From Sphingomonas arenae (GTDB lineage Bacteria > Pseudomonadota > Alphaproteobacteria > Sphingomonadales > Sphingomonadaceae), in the NCBI RefSeq assembly GCF_016924655.1, contig NZ_JAFFJU010000002.1, forward strand, positions 868,001 through 932,000: a stretch of 64,000 nucleotides of DNA. The letters run 5' to 3'. This document shows, in pieces, positions 34,742 to 43,611 of this stretch (position 1 is its first letter; the number at the start of each line of letters is the position of its first letter). Position numbers and translations under genes: made by a program. Under the pieces are notes generated by a model. It saw only the letters and a list, made by a program, of their open reading frames with translations, was not told where the DNA came from and did no database searches.

Positions 34742-36456
34742 TTGAGCCTCGCTGGAATGAGTCCGCGAACGATGTTGCCGATGAGGAAACCGCCCGACAG
34801 GTCTTCAACGCGCACGTCGCCCTCCTCGGCCCGCCCCTCGTCGATCAGCTTGGCGCGGAGGATCCCGGGGAGCAGGCCGCGATTCAGTGGTGGTGTCACC
34901 AGCTTGCCGTCCCGCTCCACGAAGACGGAGCTGAACGTCCCTTCCGTCACGAAACCATCCTGGTCCACGAAGATCGACTCATAGGCTCCGCCGGCCCGTC
35001 GGGCCTCGTCGTAGAAACTCCGGTCACTCGTCTTGTGGCGGATGCGGAAATCATCCGCCGACACGGGCAGCGGAAGCACGGCGACCGTGACTGGAAGCTC
35101 GTCGGGCGCCTCGATCCGCCTGACCTCCACCGACATGATTCCAGTGGGCGAGAGCATCAGCCGGGCCATCGCCTTCTGCTTGCGCCCGAATGTCGCCGCC
35201 TGAAGCTCGTTGCGGGCCGCATGGCGATTGTAGCGGAACCCCAGCGTCGTCGCCGCCTTGCCGAGCCGGTCGAGGTGTCGGTCGAGTTCGACAATCCCCT
35301 CTTCGGGATCGAACCGCATCGTTTCCAGCAGGTCGACGGCAGGCATGGACCGGGTCACGAAGGCTCCCTTGCTGAGGCACTCGTCCCACTCATCGCGGAG
35401 ACACGAGTCTACGACAAGCCCCGATCCGAGCCCGAGGTGCGCCGGTCGCTCCTCCGGACCGATCTCGAGCGTCCGGATCAGCACGTTGAACGAAGCATCA
35501 CCTTCAGGCTCGATCCAGCCCATCGCCCCCGTGTACGCACCACGCGGCTCCGGCTCGAGCTCCCGCAGCGCCAGCATGGCCGCGATCTTGGGCGCACCCG
35601 TAACGGAGCCGCACGGAAAGATGGTGCGGAGTACGTCGACCGCGTCCAGCCCCGGCGCCAGCCTCGCCGTCACCCGGCTCACCATCTGCTGGAGCGTCGG
35701 AAACCGCTCCACCGCGAACAGCTCCGGCACGGCCACGCTGCCGGCAACGGCAACGCGGGCGAGGTCGTTGCGGAGCAGGTCGACGATCATCAGGTTCTCG
35801 GCCCGGCTCTTGGCGTCTGCGGTCAGCGTCTCGGGCGCAGCATCGCGCGGCGCGGTGCCCTTCATGGGCTTGGCTTCGATCACGCCGTTGCGAAGCGTGA
35901 AGAATTGCTCCGGGCTCAGCGAGAGCAGCCAGCGGTCCGGCAACCGTACCACCCCGCCCCAGGCGGCCGCACTTGCCTCCCGCAGCCGCCGGTAGAGCGC
36001 CAGCGGATCGCCTGCGAATGGCACGTCACAGCCGAACGTCAGGTTCGCCTGGTAGAAATCGCCCTCATAGAGGTGATCGCGAACCCTCTCCGCTGCGCGC
36101 AGATATTCCGCGGGGCTGATCCGCGGTCGGGGCGATGCGGCAAAGGCACCCTCCCCGGGTGGCAGCCAGGCTGCGGCATCCACCTGCTCGAACCCGTCGA
36201 AGAGACCGAACCACAGGAGCGGCCCGGAACCCTGGCGAGCAGCAGCCAGCAGCGCCGGGTCGAGCGCGTACCCCGCCTCGTACGCCATGAAGCCGGCCGC
36301 GTGCGAGCCACTGCGAACCGCCTGCTGCAGCCGGTCCAGTGCCGGCAGCACCTCCTCCATCCGCCACGCCACCACCTCCTCGACAGGACGGTGATACAAC
36401 CGGGCATGCACCCCAGGCGTGCGCGCATCGTCGAACAGGAGAAATGGCGGGTCCAC
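34738..36456 (-). CDS. pabB: Aminodeoxychorismate synthase component I fused to 4-amino-4-deoxychorismate lyase (PabBC)
   Basis: The 572-residue protein carries a chorismate-binding domain (residues about 95-370: DFYQANLTF, IEAKPMKGTAPRD, ENLMIVDLLRNDL, FPCGSVTGAPK, YTGAMGW) and then a class IV aminotransferase-fold domain (ETMRFDPEEGIVELDRHLDRL ... VTEGTFSSVFVERDG, NRGLLPGILR). Together they turn chorismate into p-aminobenzoate for folate, with a glutaminase from elsewhere. The start is GTG 36456. It is divergent from the dipeptidase across 61 bases. Confidence 0.93.
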   Translation of the reverse strand: MDPPFLLFDDARTPGVHARLYHRPVEEVVAWRMEEVLPALDRLQQAVRSGSHAAGFMAYEAGYALDPALLAAARQGSGPLLWFGLFDGFEQVDAAAWLPPGEGAFAASPRPRISPAEYLRAAERVRDHLYEGDFYQANLTFGCDVPFAGDPLALYRRLREASAAAWGGVVRLPDRWLLSLSPEQFFTLRNGVIEAKPMKGTAPRDAAPETLTADAKSRAENLMIVDLLRNDLARVAVAGSVAVPELFAVERFPTLQQMVSRVTARLAPGLDAVDVLRTIFPCGSVTGAPKIAAMLALRELEPEPRGAYTGAMGWIEPEGDASFNVLIRTLEIGPEERPAHLGLGSGLVVDSCLRDEWDECLSKGAFVTRSMPAVDLLETMRFDPEEGIVELDRHLDRLGKAATTLGFRYNRHAARNELQAATFGRKQKAMARLMLSPTGIMSVEVRRIEAPDELPVTVAVLPLPVSADDFRIRHKTSDRSFYDEARRAGGAYESIFVDQDGFVTEGTFSSVFVERDGKLVTPPLNRGLLPGILRAKLIDEGRAEEGDVRVEDLSGGFLIGNIVRGLIPARLK

Positions 36457-36517
36457 CGGCCCCGTTTGCCCGCTGGCCCGCGGCTTCGTAAAGCTCGCCC
36501 TTCAATCAGGAGAGCCC

Positions 36518-37783
36518 ATGCGCCCTTTGCTCGTCGCCGCAGTCCTTGCCCTGCTCGCAACTCCCGCCGCCGCTCAGACCCAGCCACTCGATCCCGCCAT
36601 CGCCAAGCGGATCGACCGGATCCTCAAGCGCACACCCCTGATCGACGGACACAATGATCTGCCAGGCGAACTTCGGGAAAAGTACGGCAGCCGCGTCGAC
36701 AATCTCGCCAGCGGGACCGACAAGCTCGAAAAGCCGCTGATGACCGACATAGCGCGGCTGCATGCCGGGCGAGTGGGCGGACAATTCTGGTCGGTCTACA
36801 TCCCAGCGTCGGTCACTGGAGCGGAGGCGATCCAGATGACGATCGAGCAGATCGATCTCACGCGCCGGATGATCGATGCCTACCCCAAGGACCTGCAGCT
36901 TGCGCTCACTGCCGACGATATCGTGCGGGCGCATCGCAAGGGCCGCGTCGCCTCGCTGATCGGCATGGAAGGCGCTCACCAGATCGGCGATTCCATGGCG
37001 GCCCTGCGCCGCTTCCATGACCTTGGCGTGCGCTACATGACGCTCACCCACACCAAGACCAACACGGTTGCCGACAGCGGCACGGACGAGCCGCAGCACC
37101 AGGGCCTTTCTCCGTTCGGTCAGGAGGTGGTCAAGGAGATGAACCGGCTCGGGATGCTGGTGGATCTCAGCCACGTGTCACCCGAGACCGCGATCGCCGC
37201 CATCCAGCTGAGCCGCGCCCCGGTGATCTTCTCGCACTCCAACGCGAAGTCGATCGCCGACCACCCGCGCAACGTTCCCGCGGACGTCCTTCGACAGCTC
37301 GCCTTCAATCGCGGCGTGGTGATGGTGAACTTCTATCCCGTCTTCCTGTCCGAGCAGGTGCGCCAGTGGAACGCCAATCGCGCCGGCGAGGAAGCCCGGC
37401 TGAAGAGCCTTTACCCCGACGGTGCCTCTAAGGTGGCCGAAGGGCTTGAGACATGGGACGCCGCCAATCCGCGACCTGCAATGGACGTGAGCCTCGTCGC
37501 CGATCACATCGAGCGGCTCGCGGCGTCCACCAGCTATGACAATGTCGGGATCGGCGGCGATCTCGACGGCGTGCCGTTCACAGCCGCCGGTCTCGAGGGC
37601 GTGGACGACTATCCCCGCCTGTTCGCCGAGCTGATCCGCCGCGGGTGGAGCGACCGGAACCTGGCCAAGCTGGCGGGCGGCAACCTCCTGCGGGTCATGC
37701 GCCAGGCCGAGGCGGTCTCCCGTTCGATGAAGGACGTGCCCCCGTCGATGGCCGTGCTTGAGGTGGAGAAAACTGCCCCTTAA
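36518..37783 (+). CDS. Exported membrane dipeptidase (renal dipeptidase family, M19)
   Basis: A 421-residue protein with a signal peptide (LLVAAVLALLATPAAAQ). The zinc enzyme features seen are DGHNDLPG (metal His and Asp), IGMEGAHQIG (bridging Glu), VDLSHVSPET and FSHSNAKSI (His ligands) and IGGDLDGVP (Asp). It should split dipeptides, including D-amino acid forms, in the periplasm. ATG 36518 has AGGAGA upstream. The S9 peptidase follows after 9 bases, suggesting a peptide-degrading operon. Confidence 0.93.
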   Translation: MRPLLVAAVLALLATPAAAQTQPLDPAIAKRIDRILKRTPLIDGHNDLPGELREKYGSRVDNLASGTDKLEKPLMTDIARLHAGRVGGQFWSVYIPASVTGAEAIQMTIEQIDLTRRMIDAYPKDLQLALTADDIVRAHRKGRVASLIGMEGAHQIGDSMAALRRFHDLGVRYMTLTHTKTNTVADSGTDEPQHQGLSPFGQEVVKEMNRLGMLVDLSHVSPETAIAAIQLSRAPVIFSHSNAKSIADHPRNVPADVLRQLAFNRGVVMVNFYPVFLSEQVRQWNANRAGEEARLKSLYPDGASKVAEGLETWDAANPRPAMDVSLVADHIERLAASTSYDNVGIGGDLDGVPFTAAGLEGVDDYPRLFAELIRRGWSDRNLAKLAGGNLLRVMRQAEAVSRSMKDVPPSMAVLEVEKTAP

Positions 37784-37792
37784 GCAGGCCGC

Positions 37793-39715
37793 ATGATCAA
37801 GCCGCTCCGCATCGCGCTGGCCGCGACCGCCGCCCTTCTCCCCACCCCGTTGCTGGCGGCCGATGCGCCCAGGCCGGCGGCGCTTGTCGCGGACGGCATG
37901 CCTGCCATCCCGCAGGAGCTTGCCGTCGCCGCCCGACCCTACATGGAATTCCGCACCGCCGGCTTCTCCGGCTGGAACGCCCGCGACCGCTCCATGCTGA
38001 TCAGCACCCGGTTCGGAAACGTCTCGCAGCTCCATAGTGTCGCCGGGCCGCTGATGATGCGCCGCCAGATCAGCTTCGAGGCCGAGCCGCTCGGTGGGCG
38101 CTGGTCGCCGCAGGGTGATGTCCTCGCCGTCTCCAAGGACAATGGTGGCGACGAGTTCTACCAGATCTACACGCTCGCCAACGGCCGGCTGAACCTCCTG
38201 ACCGATGGCAAGAGCCGCAACGAAATGGGTCCGTGGAGCAAGGACGGCCGCATGCTCGCCTACAGCTCGACCCGCCGCAACGGCACGGATTCCGACCTCT
38301 ATGTGGTCGATCCGCGCAATCCTTCCACCAACCGGATGGTTGCGCAGGTCAAGGGCGGCGGCTGGGGCATCGCCGACTTCGCGCCGGACGGGCGGCGCGC
38401 CGCGGTGATCAACTACCAGTCGATCACCAACAGCGATCCCTACCTGCTCGACCTCACGACCGGCGCGCTGAGCCCCATCGGCGACCACTCCAAGGACATT
38501 GCCTACGGTGGGGGCAAGTTCGCGCCGGACGGCACCTTGTGGGTCACCTCCGACGAGGGATCGGACACGCAGCGGCTCGGCATTCTCTACCCGACCACCG
38601 GCAAGTTCACGCCCGTCTCGGCACCAAGTCGCTGGGACGTCGAGGAGATCGAGATCTCTCACGATGGCCGCACCATCGCGTACGTCGTGAACGAGGCCGG
38701 CATCAGCCGCCTCTACCTCATGGACGTGGCCAGCCGGCGCGTGCGCCCGGTCACCAGCCTGCCGGTCGGTGTCGCCGGCGGGCTCGAGTTCGCACCCTGG
38801 GGAACGCTTGGCCTGACCCTGACCTCTGCCCGCAGCCCCTCGGATGCCTATGCCGTAGACCCGAAGACACTGAAGGTCACGCGCTGGACCGAAAGCGAGA
38901 CCGGCGGCCTCGATCCCGCCCGCAACGTCGAGCCCGAACTGGTGGAGGTGAAGAGCTTCGACGGGGAGACAGTGAGCGGCTTCCTCTATCGCCCGGACGC
39001 CAAACGCTTCCCGAGCAAACGACCCCTGATCGTCAACATTCACGGCGGCCCGGAAAGCCAGACCCGCCCCGGCTTCCTCGGCCGCACCAACTACCTCATC
39101 AACGAGCTCGGGATCGCCGTCTTCTACCCCAACGTCCGCGGCTCCACAGGCTACGGCAAGCGGTTCGTCAGCCTCGACAACGGCCCCTTCAAGCGGGAGG
39201 ACAGCGTCAAGGACGTCGGCGCCTTCCTCGAGCGGCTGGCTGCCGACCCCCGCTTAGATGCGGAGCGCATGGGTGTGACCGGCGGCTCCTATGGCGGCTA
39301 CATGTGCTACGCCTCGGCGATCCGCTACAATACCCGCTTCGACGGTGCCCTGTGTGTCGTTGCCATCTCCAACTTCAACACATTCCTGGAAAACACACAG
39401 AGCTACCGCCGCGACCTGCGCCGCGTGGAATATGGCGATGAGCGTGATCCCGCGCAGCGCGCCAAGCTGGAGGAAATTTCGCCCCTTCGCCGCGTCAGCG
39501 AGATCAAGGCGCCGCTATTCGTGGTGCAGGGCGCAAACGACCCGCGTGTCCCCGCGTCGGAGGCCGACCAGATCGTCAAGGCGGTCCGCAGCGGCGGCAA
39601 TGAGGTCTGGTACCTGACCGGCCAGAACGAGGGCCATGGATTCGCGAAGAAGGAGAACCAGGACTATCTGTTCTGGGCGACCCTCCTGTTCTGGCAGAAG
39701 AACCTCCTGAAGTGA
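37793..39715 (+). CDS. Exported S9 family prolyl oligopeptidase-like peptidase
   Basis: The 640-residue protein has a signal peptide (LAATAALLPTPLLAAD), a TolB-like propeller (SPQGDVLAVSKDNGGDEFYQIY and similar), and a C-terminal hydrolase with VNIHGGPESQ, nucleophile TGGSYGGYM, the Asp in VQGANDPRVP and His in NEGHGFAKKEN. It is of the acylaminoacyl-peptidase/DPP-like type and distinct from the oligopeptidase B at the window start. The stop overlaps the next gene as GTGA. Confidence 0.92.
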   Translation: MIKPLRIALAATAALLPTPLLAADAPRPAALVADGMPAIPQELAVAARPYMEFRTAGFSGWNARDRSMLISTRFGNVSQLHSVAGPLMMRRQISFEAEPLGGRWSPQGDVLAVSKDNGGDEFYQIYTLANGRLNLLTDGKSRNEMGPWSKDGRMLAYSSTRRNGTDSDLYVVDPRNPSTNRMVAQVKGGGWGIADFAPDGRRAAVINYQSITNSDPYLLDLTTGALSPIGDHSKDIAYGGGKFAPDGTLWVTSDEGSDTQRLGILYPTTGKFTPVSAPSRWDVEEIEISHDGRTIAYVVNEAGISRLYLMDVASRRVRPVTSLPVGVAGGLEFAPWGTLGLTLTSARSPSDAYAVDPKTLKVTRWTESETGGLDPARNVEPELVEVKSFDGETVSGFLYRPDAKRFPSKRPLIVNIHGGPESQTRPGFLGRTNYLINELGIAVFYPNVRGSTGYGKRFVSLDNGPFKREDSVKDVGAFLERLAADPRLDAERMGVTGGSYGGYMCYASAIRYNTRFDGALCVVAISNFNTFLENTQSYRRDLRRVEYGDERDPAQRAKLEEISPLRRVSEIKAPLFVVQGANDPRVPASEADQIVKAVRSGGNEVWYLTGQNEGHGFAKKENQDYLFWATLLFWQKNLLK

Positions 39716-40377
39716 CCGAGCCTAACCCGCCGCTCCGCGCGGCCATGATCCCGGTGACGCCGCTGCAGCAGAATTGCAGCCTCGTCTGGTGCACCGCCAC
39801 CATGAAGGCGGCGGTCGTCGACCCCGGCGGGGGCCTGCCACGGATCAAGGACGCGATCGCGAAAACGGGCGTCACGGTCGAGAAGATCATCCTCACCCAC
39901 GGCCACATCGATCATGCGGGCGCTGCGGGAATCCTGGCGGAGGACCTCGGCGTTCCCATTGAGGGACCGCACGAGGAGGACCGCTGGCTGATCGCCACGC
40001 TGGCGGAGGATGGGGCACGCTACGGCATCGAGGGCCGACCATTCGAACCCTCGCGCTGGCTGGTCCAGGGAGATACGGTCACGATCGGCGATCTGACGCT
40101 GGATGTGCACCATTGTCCCGGTCACACTCCGGGACACGTCGTCTTCCATCACCCCGCCTCCAGGCTGGCGATCGTCGGGGACGTGCTGTTCGCCGGCTCC
40201 ATCGGCCGCACGGACTTTCCGCGGTCCGATCACCAGGCCCTGATCGATTCGATCCGCACCCGCCTTTGGCCCATGGGCAGCGATACGATGTTCATTCCAG
40301 GCCACGGGCCGATGTCGACCTTCGGGCGTGAGCGGGCATCCAATCCTTTCGTTTCGGATCGCGCGTTGGCGGCCTGA
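39712..40377 (+). CDS. Metallo-beta-lactamase-fold hydrolase (glyoxalase II-like, YcbL type)
   Basis: The 221-residue protein shows THGHIDHAG, the later His in PGHTPGHVVF, the bridging Asp in IVGDVLF and the last His in PGHGPMSTF, all metal ligands of the glyoxalase II/YcbL group. It may hydrolyse S-lactoylglutathione or another thioester. The GTG start overlaps the peptidase stop. A short GAAGCG/CGCTTC stem follows the stop at 40381. Confidence 0.9.
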   Translation: MTEPNPPLRAAMIPVTPLQQNCSLVWCTATMKAAVVDPGGGLPRIKDAIAKTGVTVEKIILTHGHIDHAGAAGILAEDLGVPIEGPHEEDRWLIATLAEDGARYGIEGRPFEPSRWLVQGDTVTIGDLTLDVHHCPGHTPGHVVFHHPASRLAIVGDVLFAGSIGRTDFPRSDHQALIDSIRTRLWPMGSDTMFIPGHGPMSTFGRERASNPFVSDRALAA

Positions 40378-40426
40378 GCCGAAGCGCTTGCGCTTCCTTA
40401 GCTTTACGCTATAGGGCACCCCGTTC

Positions 40427-40493
40427 GCGACGACCCATCGCCGCCGCGGGGCATGTCCCGTTGAGCATGGCATGGATCGTCGCATCTTTTTTT
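40427..40493 (+). terminator. Hairpin followed by seven T, terminator or leader attenuator before rpmF
   Basis: GCGACGA (40427-40433) pairs with TCGTCGC (40477-40483), CCAT with ATGG, and an inner CGGG/CCCG stem adds to it; then comes TTTTTTT at 40487-40493. It lies 50 bases after the hydrolase stop and about 27 before the rpmF start, so it could end the first operon or act in the rpmF leader. Confidence 0.5.
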
Positions 40494-40519
40494 GACCGCT
40501 TGAAGAAACAGGTGCCGCA

Positions 40520-40699
40520 ATGGCCGTCCCTAAGAGAAAAACCTCGCCGTCGAAGCGCAACATGCGTCGCAGCCATCACGCGCTGACGCCCGCCAGCTTT
40601 CAGGAGTGCTCGAACTGCGGTGAGCTGAAGCTTCCGCACAACCTGTGCACGGCCTGCGGCCACTACAACGGCCGCGAAATCGTTTCGACCGAGGCCTGA
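40520..40699 (+). CDS. rpmF: Ribosomal protein bL32
   Basis: A 59-residue protein, [20 protein letters not shown] at the start, with the zinc-type cysteine pairs CSNCGE and [11 protein letters not shown]; all features of bL32. The large subunit protein sits directly before plsX (14-base gap), the conserved rpmF-plsX-fabH order that couples ribosome and lipid synthesis genes. Confidence 0.97.
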   Translation: MAVPKRKTSPSKRNMRRSHHALTPASFQECSNCGELKLPHNLCTACGHYNGREIVSTEA

Positions 40700-40713
40700 C
40701 GGTTCCAACGTCC

Positions 40714-41793
40714 GTGACCCGCAACCCGGAAAGCGCCGGATCTCTCGGGGCGCCGCGGATTGCGATCGACGCCATGGGAGGCGATGCCGGCCCGGCCGCG
40801 ATGCTGGGTGGAATGGCGCGCGCCCTGAAGTCCGACCGTTCGCTCCGCTTCCTTCTGGTCGGTGACGAAGCCCGCGTGCGCGCGGAGCTGGAGCGCCATG
40901 CCTTCCCGGCCGGTTCGGCCGAGATCCTCCACGCCCCTGACTCGATCGAATCGAGCGAGAAGCCCAGCCAGGCGCTGCGCCGAGCGCGCACGACGTCCAT
41001 GGGCATGGCCATCAATGCCGTGAAAGACGGTGCTGCCCATGCCGCGCTGTCCGCCGGCAACACCGGTGCGCTGATGGCCATCGCCAAGCTGGCGTTGCGG
41101 ACGATGCCCGGGATCGACCGGCCCGCACTCGCGGCCCTCCTCCCCACCTTGGGGGAGCATGATTGCGTCATGCTGGACCTCGGCGCGAACACCGAATGCG
41201 ACGCCCAGAACCTCGTTCAGTTCGCCGTCATGGGGGCGGCCTATAGCCGCACCGTGCAGGGCATCCGCCGGCCGCGGGTAAAGCTGCTCAACATCGGCAC
41301 CGAAGAACTGAAGGGCACGGACGAATTGAAGGATGCCGCTGCCCTGCTCCGCGAAGCGAGCTATCTGCCGTTCGCATTCGACGGCTTCACCGAAGGCGAC
41401 CAGCTGTCGCGCGGCAAGGTGGATGTGGTCGTCACCGACGGCTTCTCCGGCAACATCGCGCTCAAGACCGCCGAGGGAACTGCCCGCTTCGTTACCGACC
41501 TGCTGAAGCGGGCGTTCACCTCGTCGCTGCGGTCGAAGGCGGGTTTCGCTTTGTCCAAGCCCGCGCTGCACATGCTCAAGGTGCATCTCGATCCGAACAA
41601 CCACAACGGCGCGGTCTTCCTCGGCCTCAATGGCCTGGTCGTGAAGAGTCACGGCAGTGCCAACGCCAAGGGTGTCGCGAACGCGATCGGCGTGGCCGCG
41701 CGGATGGTCCGCAACGACATCACGCGAAAGATCGGCGACGACCTCGACAACTTCCGCGCCCATGCCTTCGCCAATGGGCAAGCGGCAGAATGA
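40714..41793 (+). CDS. plsX: Phosphate acyltransferase PlsX
   Basis: The 359-residue enzyme makes acyl-phosphate from acyl-ACP for phospholipid synthesis. Seen are [58 protein letters not shown] and [15 protein letters not shown] 40714 is the in-frame start that gives the normal N-terminus. It overlaps fabH as ATGA. Confidence 0.95.
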   Translation: MTRNPESAGSLGAPRIAIDAMGGDAGPAAMLGGMARALKSDRSLRFLLVGDEARVRAELERHAFPAGSAEILHAPDSIESSEKPSQALRRARTTSMGMAINAVKDGAAHAALSAGNTGALMAIAKLALRTMPGIDRPALAALLPTLGEHDCVMLDLGANTECDAQNLVQFAVMGAAYSRTVQGIRRPRVKLLNIGTEELKGTDELKDAAALLREASYLPFAFDGFTEGDQLSRGKVDVVVTDGFSGNIALKTAEGTARFVTDLLKRAFTSSLRSKAGFALSKPALHMLKVHLDPNNHNGAVFLGLNGLVVKSHGSANAKGVANAIGVAARMVRNDITRKIGDDLDNFRAHAFANGQAAE

Positions 41794-42752
41794 CCCTTCG
41801 TTCCGTGATCGCGGGCGTCGGCTCCGCGCTTCCGAAGCGGCGGCTCGACAACGCCGAACTCGCCGCACAGGTCGATACATCGGACGAGTGGATCGTCGAG
41901 CGCACCGGCATCCGGACCCGCTACATCGCCGGCGAAGGGGAGACCACGGCGACGCTCGCCACCGAGGCCTGCCGCAAGGCGCTGGCCGAGGCGGGGATGG
42001 ACGCAACCGAGGTGGACCTCATCGTCCTCGCGACGGCGACTCCCGACCAGACGTTCCCGTCCTCCGCGACCAAGGTGCAGGCGCTGCTCGGCATCCGCGA
42101 CTGCATCGCGTTCGACGTGCACGCGGTCTGCACGGGCTTTCTCTACGCGCTGTCTGTCGCCGACGCGATGCTGCGCGGCGGCAATGCCCGCACCGCGCTG
42201 GTGATCGGCGCGGAGACGTTCAGCCGCATCCTCGACTGGGAAGACCGCACCACCTGCGTGCTGTTCGGTGATGGCGCCGGCGCGGTGGTGCTTCGCGCCG
42301 AAGACACGGAGGATCGCGGCATCCTCGCTACCCGGCTGCACGCGGACGGGCGGCATGGCGATATGCTCTACGTGGACGGCGGTCCTTCGACCACCGGCAC
42401 CGTCGGCAAGCTGCGGATGAAGGGCCGTGAGGTCTTCCGCCATGCGGTCGTGAACCTCGCCGACGTCCTCGGCGAAGTGCTCGAGGCATCCGGCCTGACG
42501 CCGGACGATGTCGACTGGGTCGTGCCCCACCAGGCGAACGCCCGCATCATCGACGCCACGGCGCGCAAGCTCGGCCTCTCGCCGGAGCGAGTCGTGCTGA
42601 CGGTCGATCGTCATGCCAACACCTCGGCTGCCTCCGTGCCGCTCGCGCTGGACGTGGCGGTGAAGGATGGACGCATCAAGCACGGAGACGTGGTGGTGCT
42701 GGAAGCCATGGGCGGCGGCTTCACCTGGGGCGCGGCGGCGATGCGTTTCTAA
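41790..42752 (+). CDS. fabH: 3-oxoacyl-ACP synthase III (KASIII)
   Basis: A 320-residue thiolase-fold enzyme that starts fatty acid synthesis from acetyl-CoA and malonyl-ACP. Seen are [16 protein letters not shown], catalytic Cys114 in [10 protein letters not shown], the His in VPHQANARI and Asn in [13 protein letters not shown], and the C-terminal GGGFTWGAA. It overlaps plsX by four bases; a strong hairpin follows. Confidence 0.96.
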   Translation: MTLRSVIAGVGSALPKRRLDNAELAAQVDTSDEWIVERTGIRTRYIAGEGETTATLATEACRKALAEAGMDATEVDLIVLATATPDQTFPSSATKVQALLGIRDCIAFDVHAVCTGFLYALSVADAMLRGGNARTALVIGAETFSRILDWEDRTTCVLFGDGAGAVVLRAEDTEDRGILATRLHADGRHGDMLYVDGGPSTTGTVGKLRMKGREVFRHAVVNLADVLGEVLEASGLTPDDVDWVVPHQANARIIDATARKLGLSPERVVLTVDRHANTSAASVPLALDVAVKDGRIKHGDVVVLEAMGGGFTWGAAAMRF

Positions 42753-42759
42753 CGGGTTT

Positions 42760-42797
42760 AACTCGCGGCAATCGCAGCCGATTTGCCGACGCGAGTT
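42760..42797 (+). terminator. Long hairpin between fabH and ihfA, candidate terminator
   Basis: AACTCGCGGCAATCG and CGATTTGCCGACGCGAGTT pair with two small bulges around a CAGC loop, eight bases after the fabH stop, followed by TGTTTCGG. ihfA then probably has its own promoter in the remaining 65 bases. Confidence 0.55.
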
Positions 42798-42862
42798 GTT
42801 TCGGTTAGCGTGCTGAGCAAGGCGCGCCAGCGGGGCGCCAAAAAGGGGGGCGGAGAACGAGA

Positions 42863-43201
42863 ATGGCCGATGCGGGTGTGGCCCGGTCCGGGCACAATGT
42901 GGAGATGCACGGGGGCACGTTGACCCGTGCCGACTTGAGCGATGTCGTCCACCGGCAGCTTGGACTGTCGCGGGCGGAGTCTGCCAGCATGGTCGAGCGG
43001 CTCCTCCATCACATGTGCGCTGCTCTCGCGGACGGGCAGAATGTGAAGATCTCCGGCTTCGGCAGCTTCATCCTGCGCGACAAGGGTGAGCGCGTCGGCC
43101 GCAATCCCAAGACCGGTGTCGAGGTACCCATCGCGCCCCGCCGGGTCATGACCTTCCGCGCCAGCCAGATGATGCGCGACAAGGTCGCGCGCGGCGCTTA
43201 A
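42863..43201 (+). CDS. ihfA: Integration host factor alpha subunit
   Basis: The 112-residue HU/IHF-fold protein contains [44 protein letters not shown] (the DNA-binding arm with the Pro-tip region nearby) and [14 protein letters not shown] bends DNA at recombination, replication and promoter sites. ATG 42863 has GGGGGGCGGAG upstream; the first 14 residues precede the usual fold, and ATG 42905 would remove them. merR follows by 14 bases. Confidence 0.94.
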   Translation: MADAGVARSGHNVEMHGGTLTRADLSDVVHRQLGLSRAESASMVERLLHHMCAALADGQNVKISGFGSFILRDKGERVGRNPKTGVEVPIAPRRVMTFRASQMMRDKVARGA

Positions 43202-43215
43202 GGAGCGCGCGCCCC

Positions 43216-43611
43216 GTGGTGACCACCAAGGCTCCGGATGCCTTTCGCACCATCGGCGAACTGGCGGAGGAGCTGGGAGTCGCCCAGCACATCCTGCGTT
43301 ACTGGGAAAGCAAGTTCCCCCAGCTGAGGCCGCTGCAGCGGGCCGGCAACCGGCGCTACTATCGGCCGGCCGACGTGGAACTCGCGCGTCGAATCCACCG
43401 CCTGCTCAACCAGGAAGGCTATACCGTTCGCGGCGTGCAGAAGCTGCTGGCCAACGGCTCCGCAGCAGAAGCGTCCCCCGTTTCTGAGCCCACCCCCGAC
43501 AGGACGCGGATTCCGGTTCCACCGCCGCCCGCATTGGCCCCGACCGCCGCAGTCTCAGCGGACGATCTCCGCGCCGTCCGAGAGAATCTCGCCCTCGCGC
43601 TGGATGCCTGA
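43216..43611 (+). CDS. MerR-family transcriptional regulator
   Basis: The 131-residue protein has an N-terminal MerR helix-turn-helix ([28 protein letters not shown]) with the wing [15 protein letters not shown] and a Pro-rich C-terminus without metal-binding cysteines. This short MerR next to ihfA is frequent in alphaproteobacteria; its target is unknown. The start is GTG 43216. Its last 57 bases overlap the end of the opposing DinG-like gene. Confidence 0.88.
   Translation: MVTTKAPDAFRTIGELAEELGVAQHILRYWESKFPQLRPLQRAGNRRYYRPADVELARRIHRLLNQEGYTVRGVQKLLANGSAAEASPVSEPTPDRTRIPVPPPPALAPTAAVSADDLRAVRENLALALDA

Noticed and set aside
37178-39043. Open frame of 621 codons on the minus strand opposite the dipeptidase and S9 peptidase
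   Set aside because: It mirrors two well-supported plus-strand genes, has no recognisable motif and is the expected by-product of GC-rich third codon positions.
43216-43611. Metal-sensing MerR operon with efflux genes
   Set aside because: The protein has no metal-binding cysteines and no transporter follows; it is the common ihfA-linked MerR.
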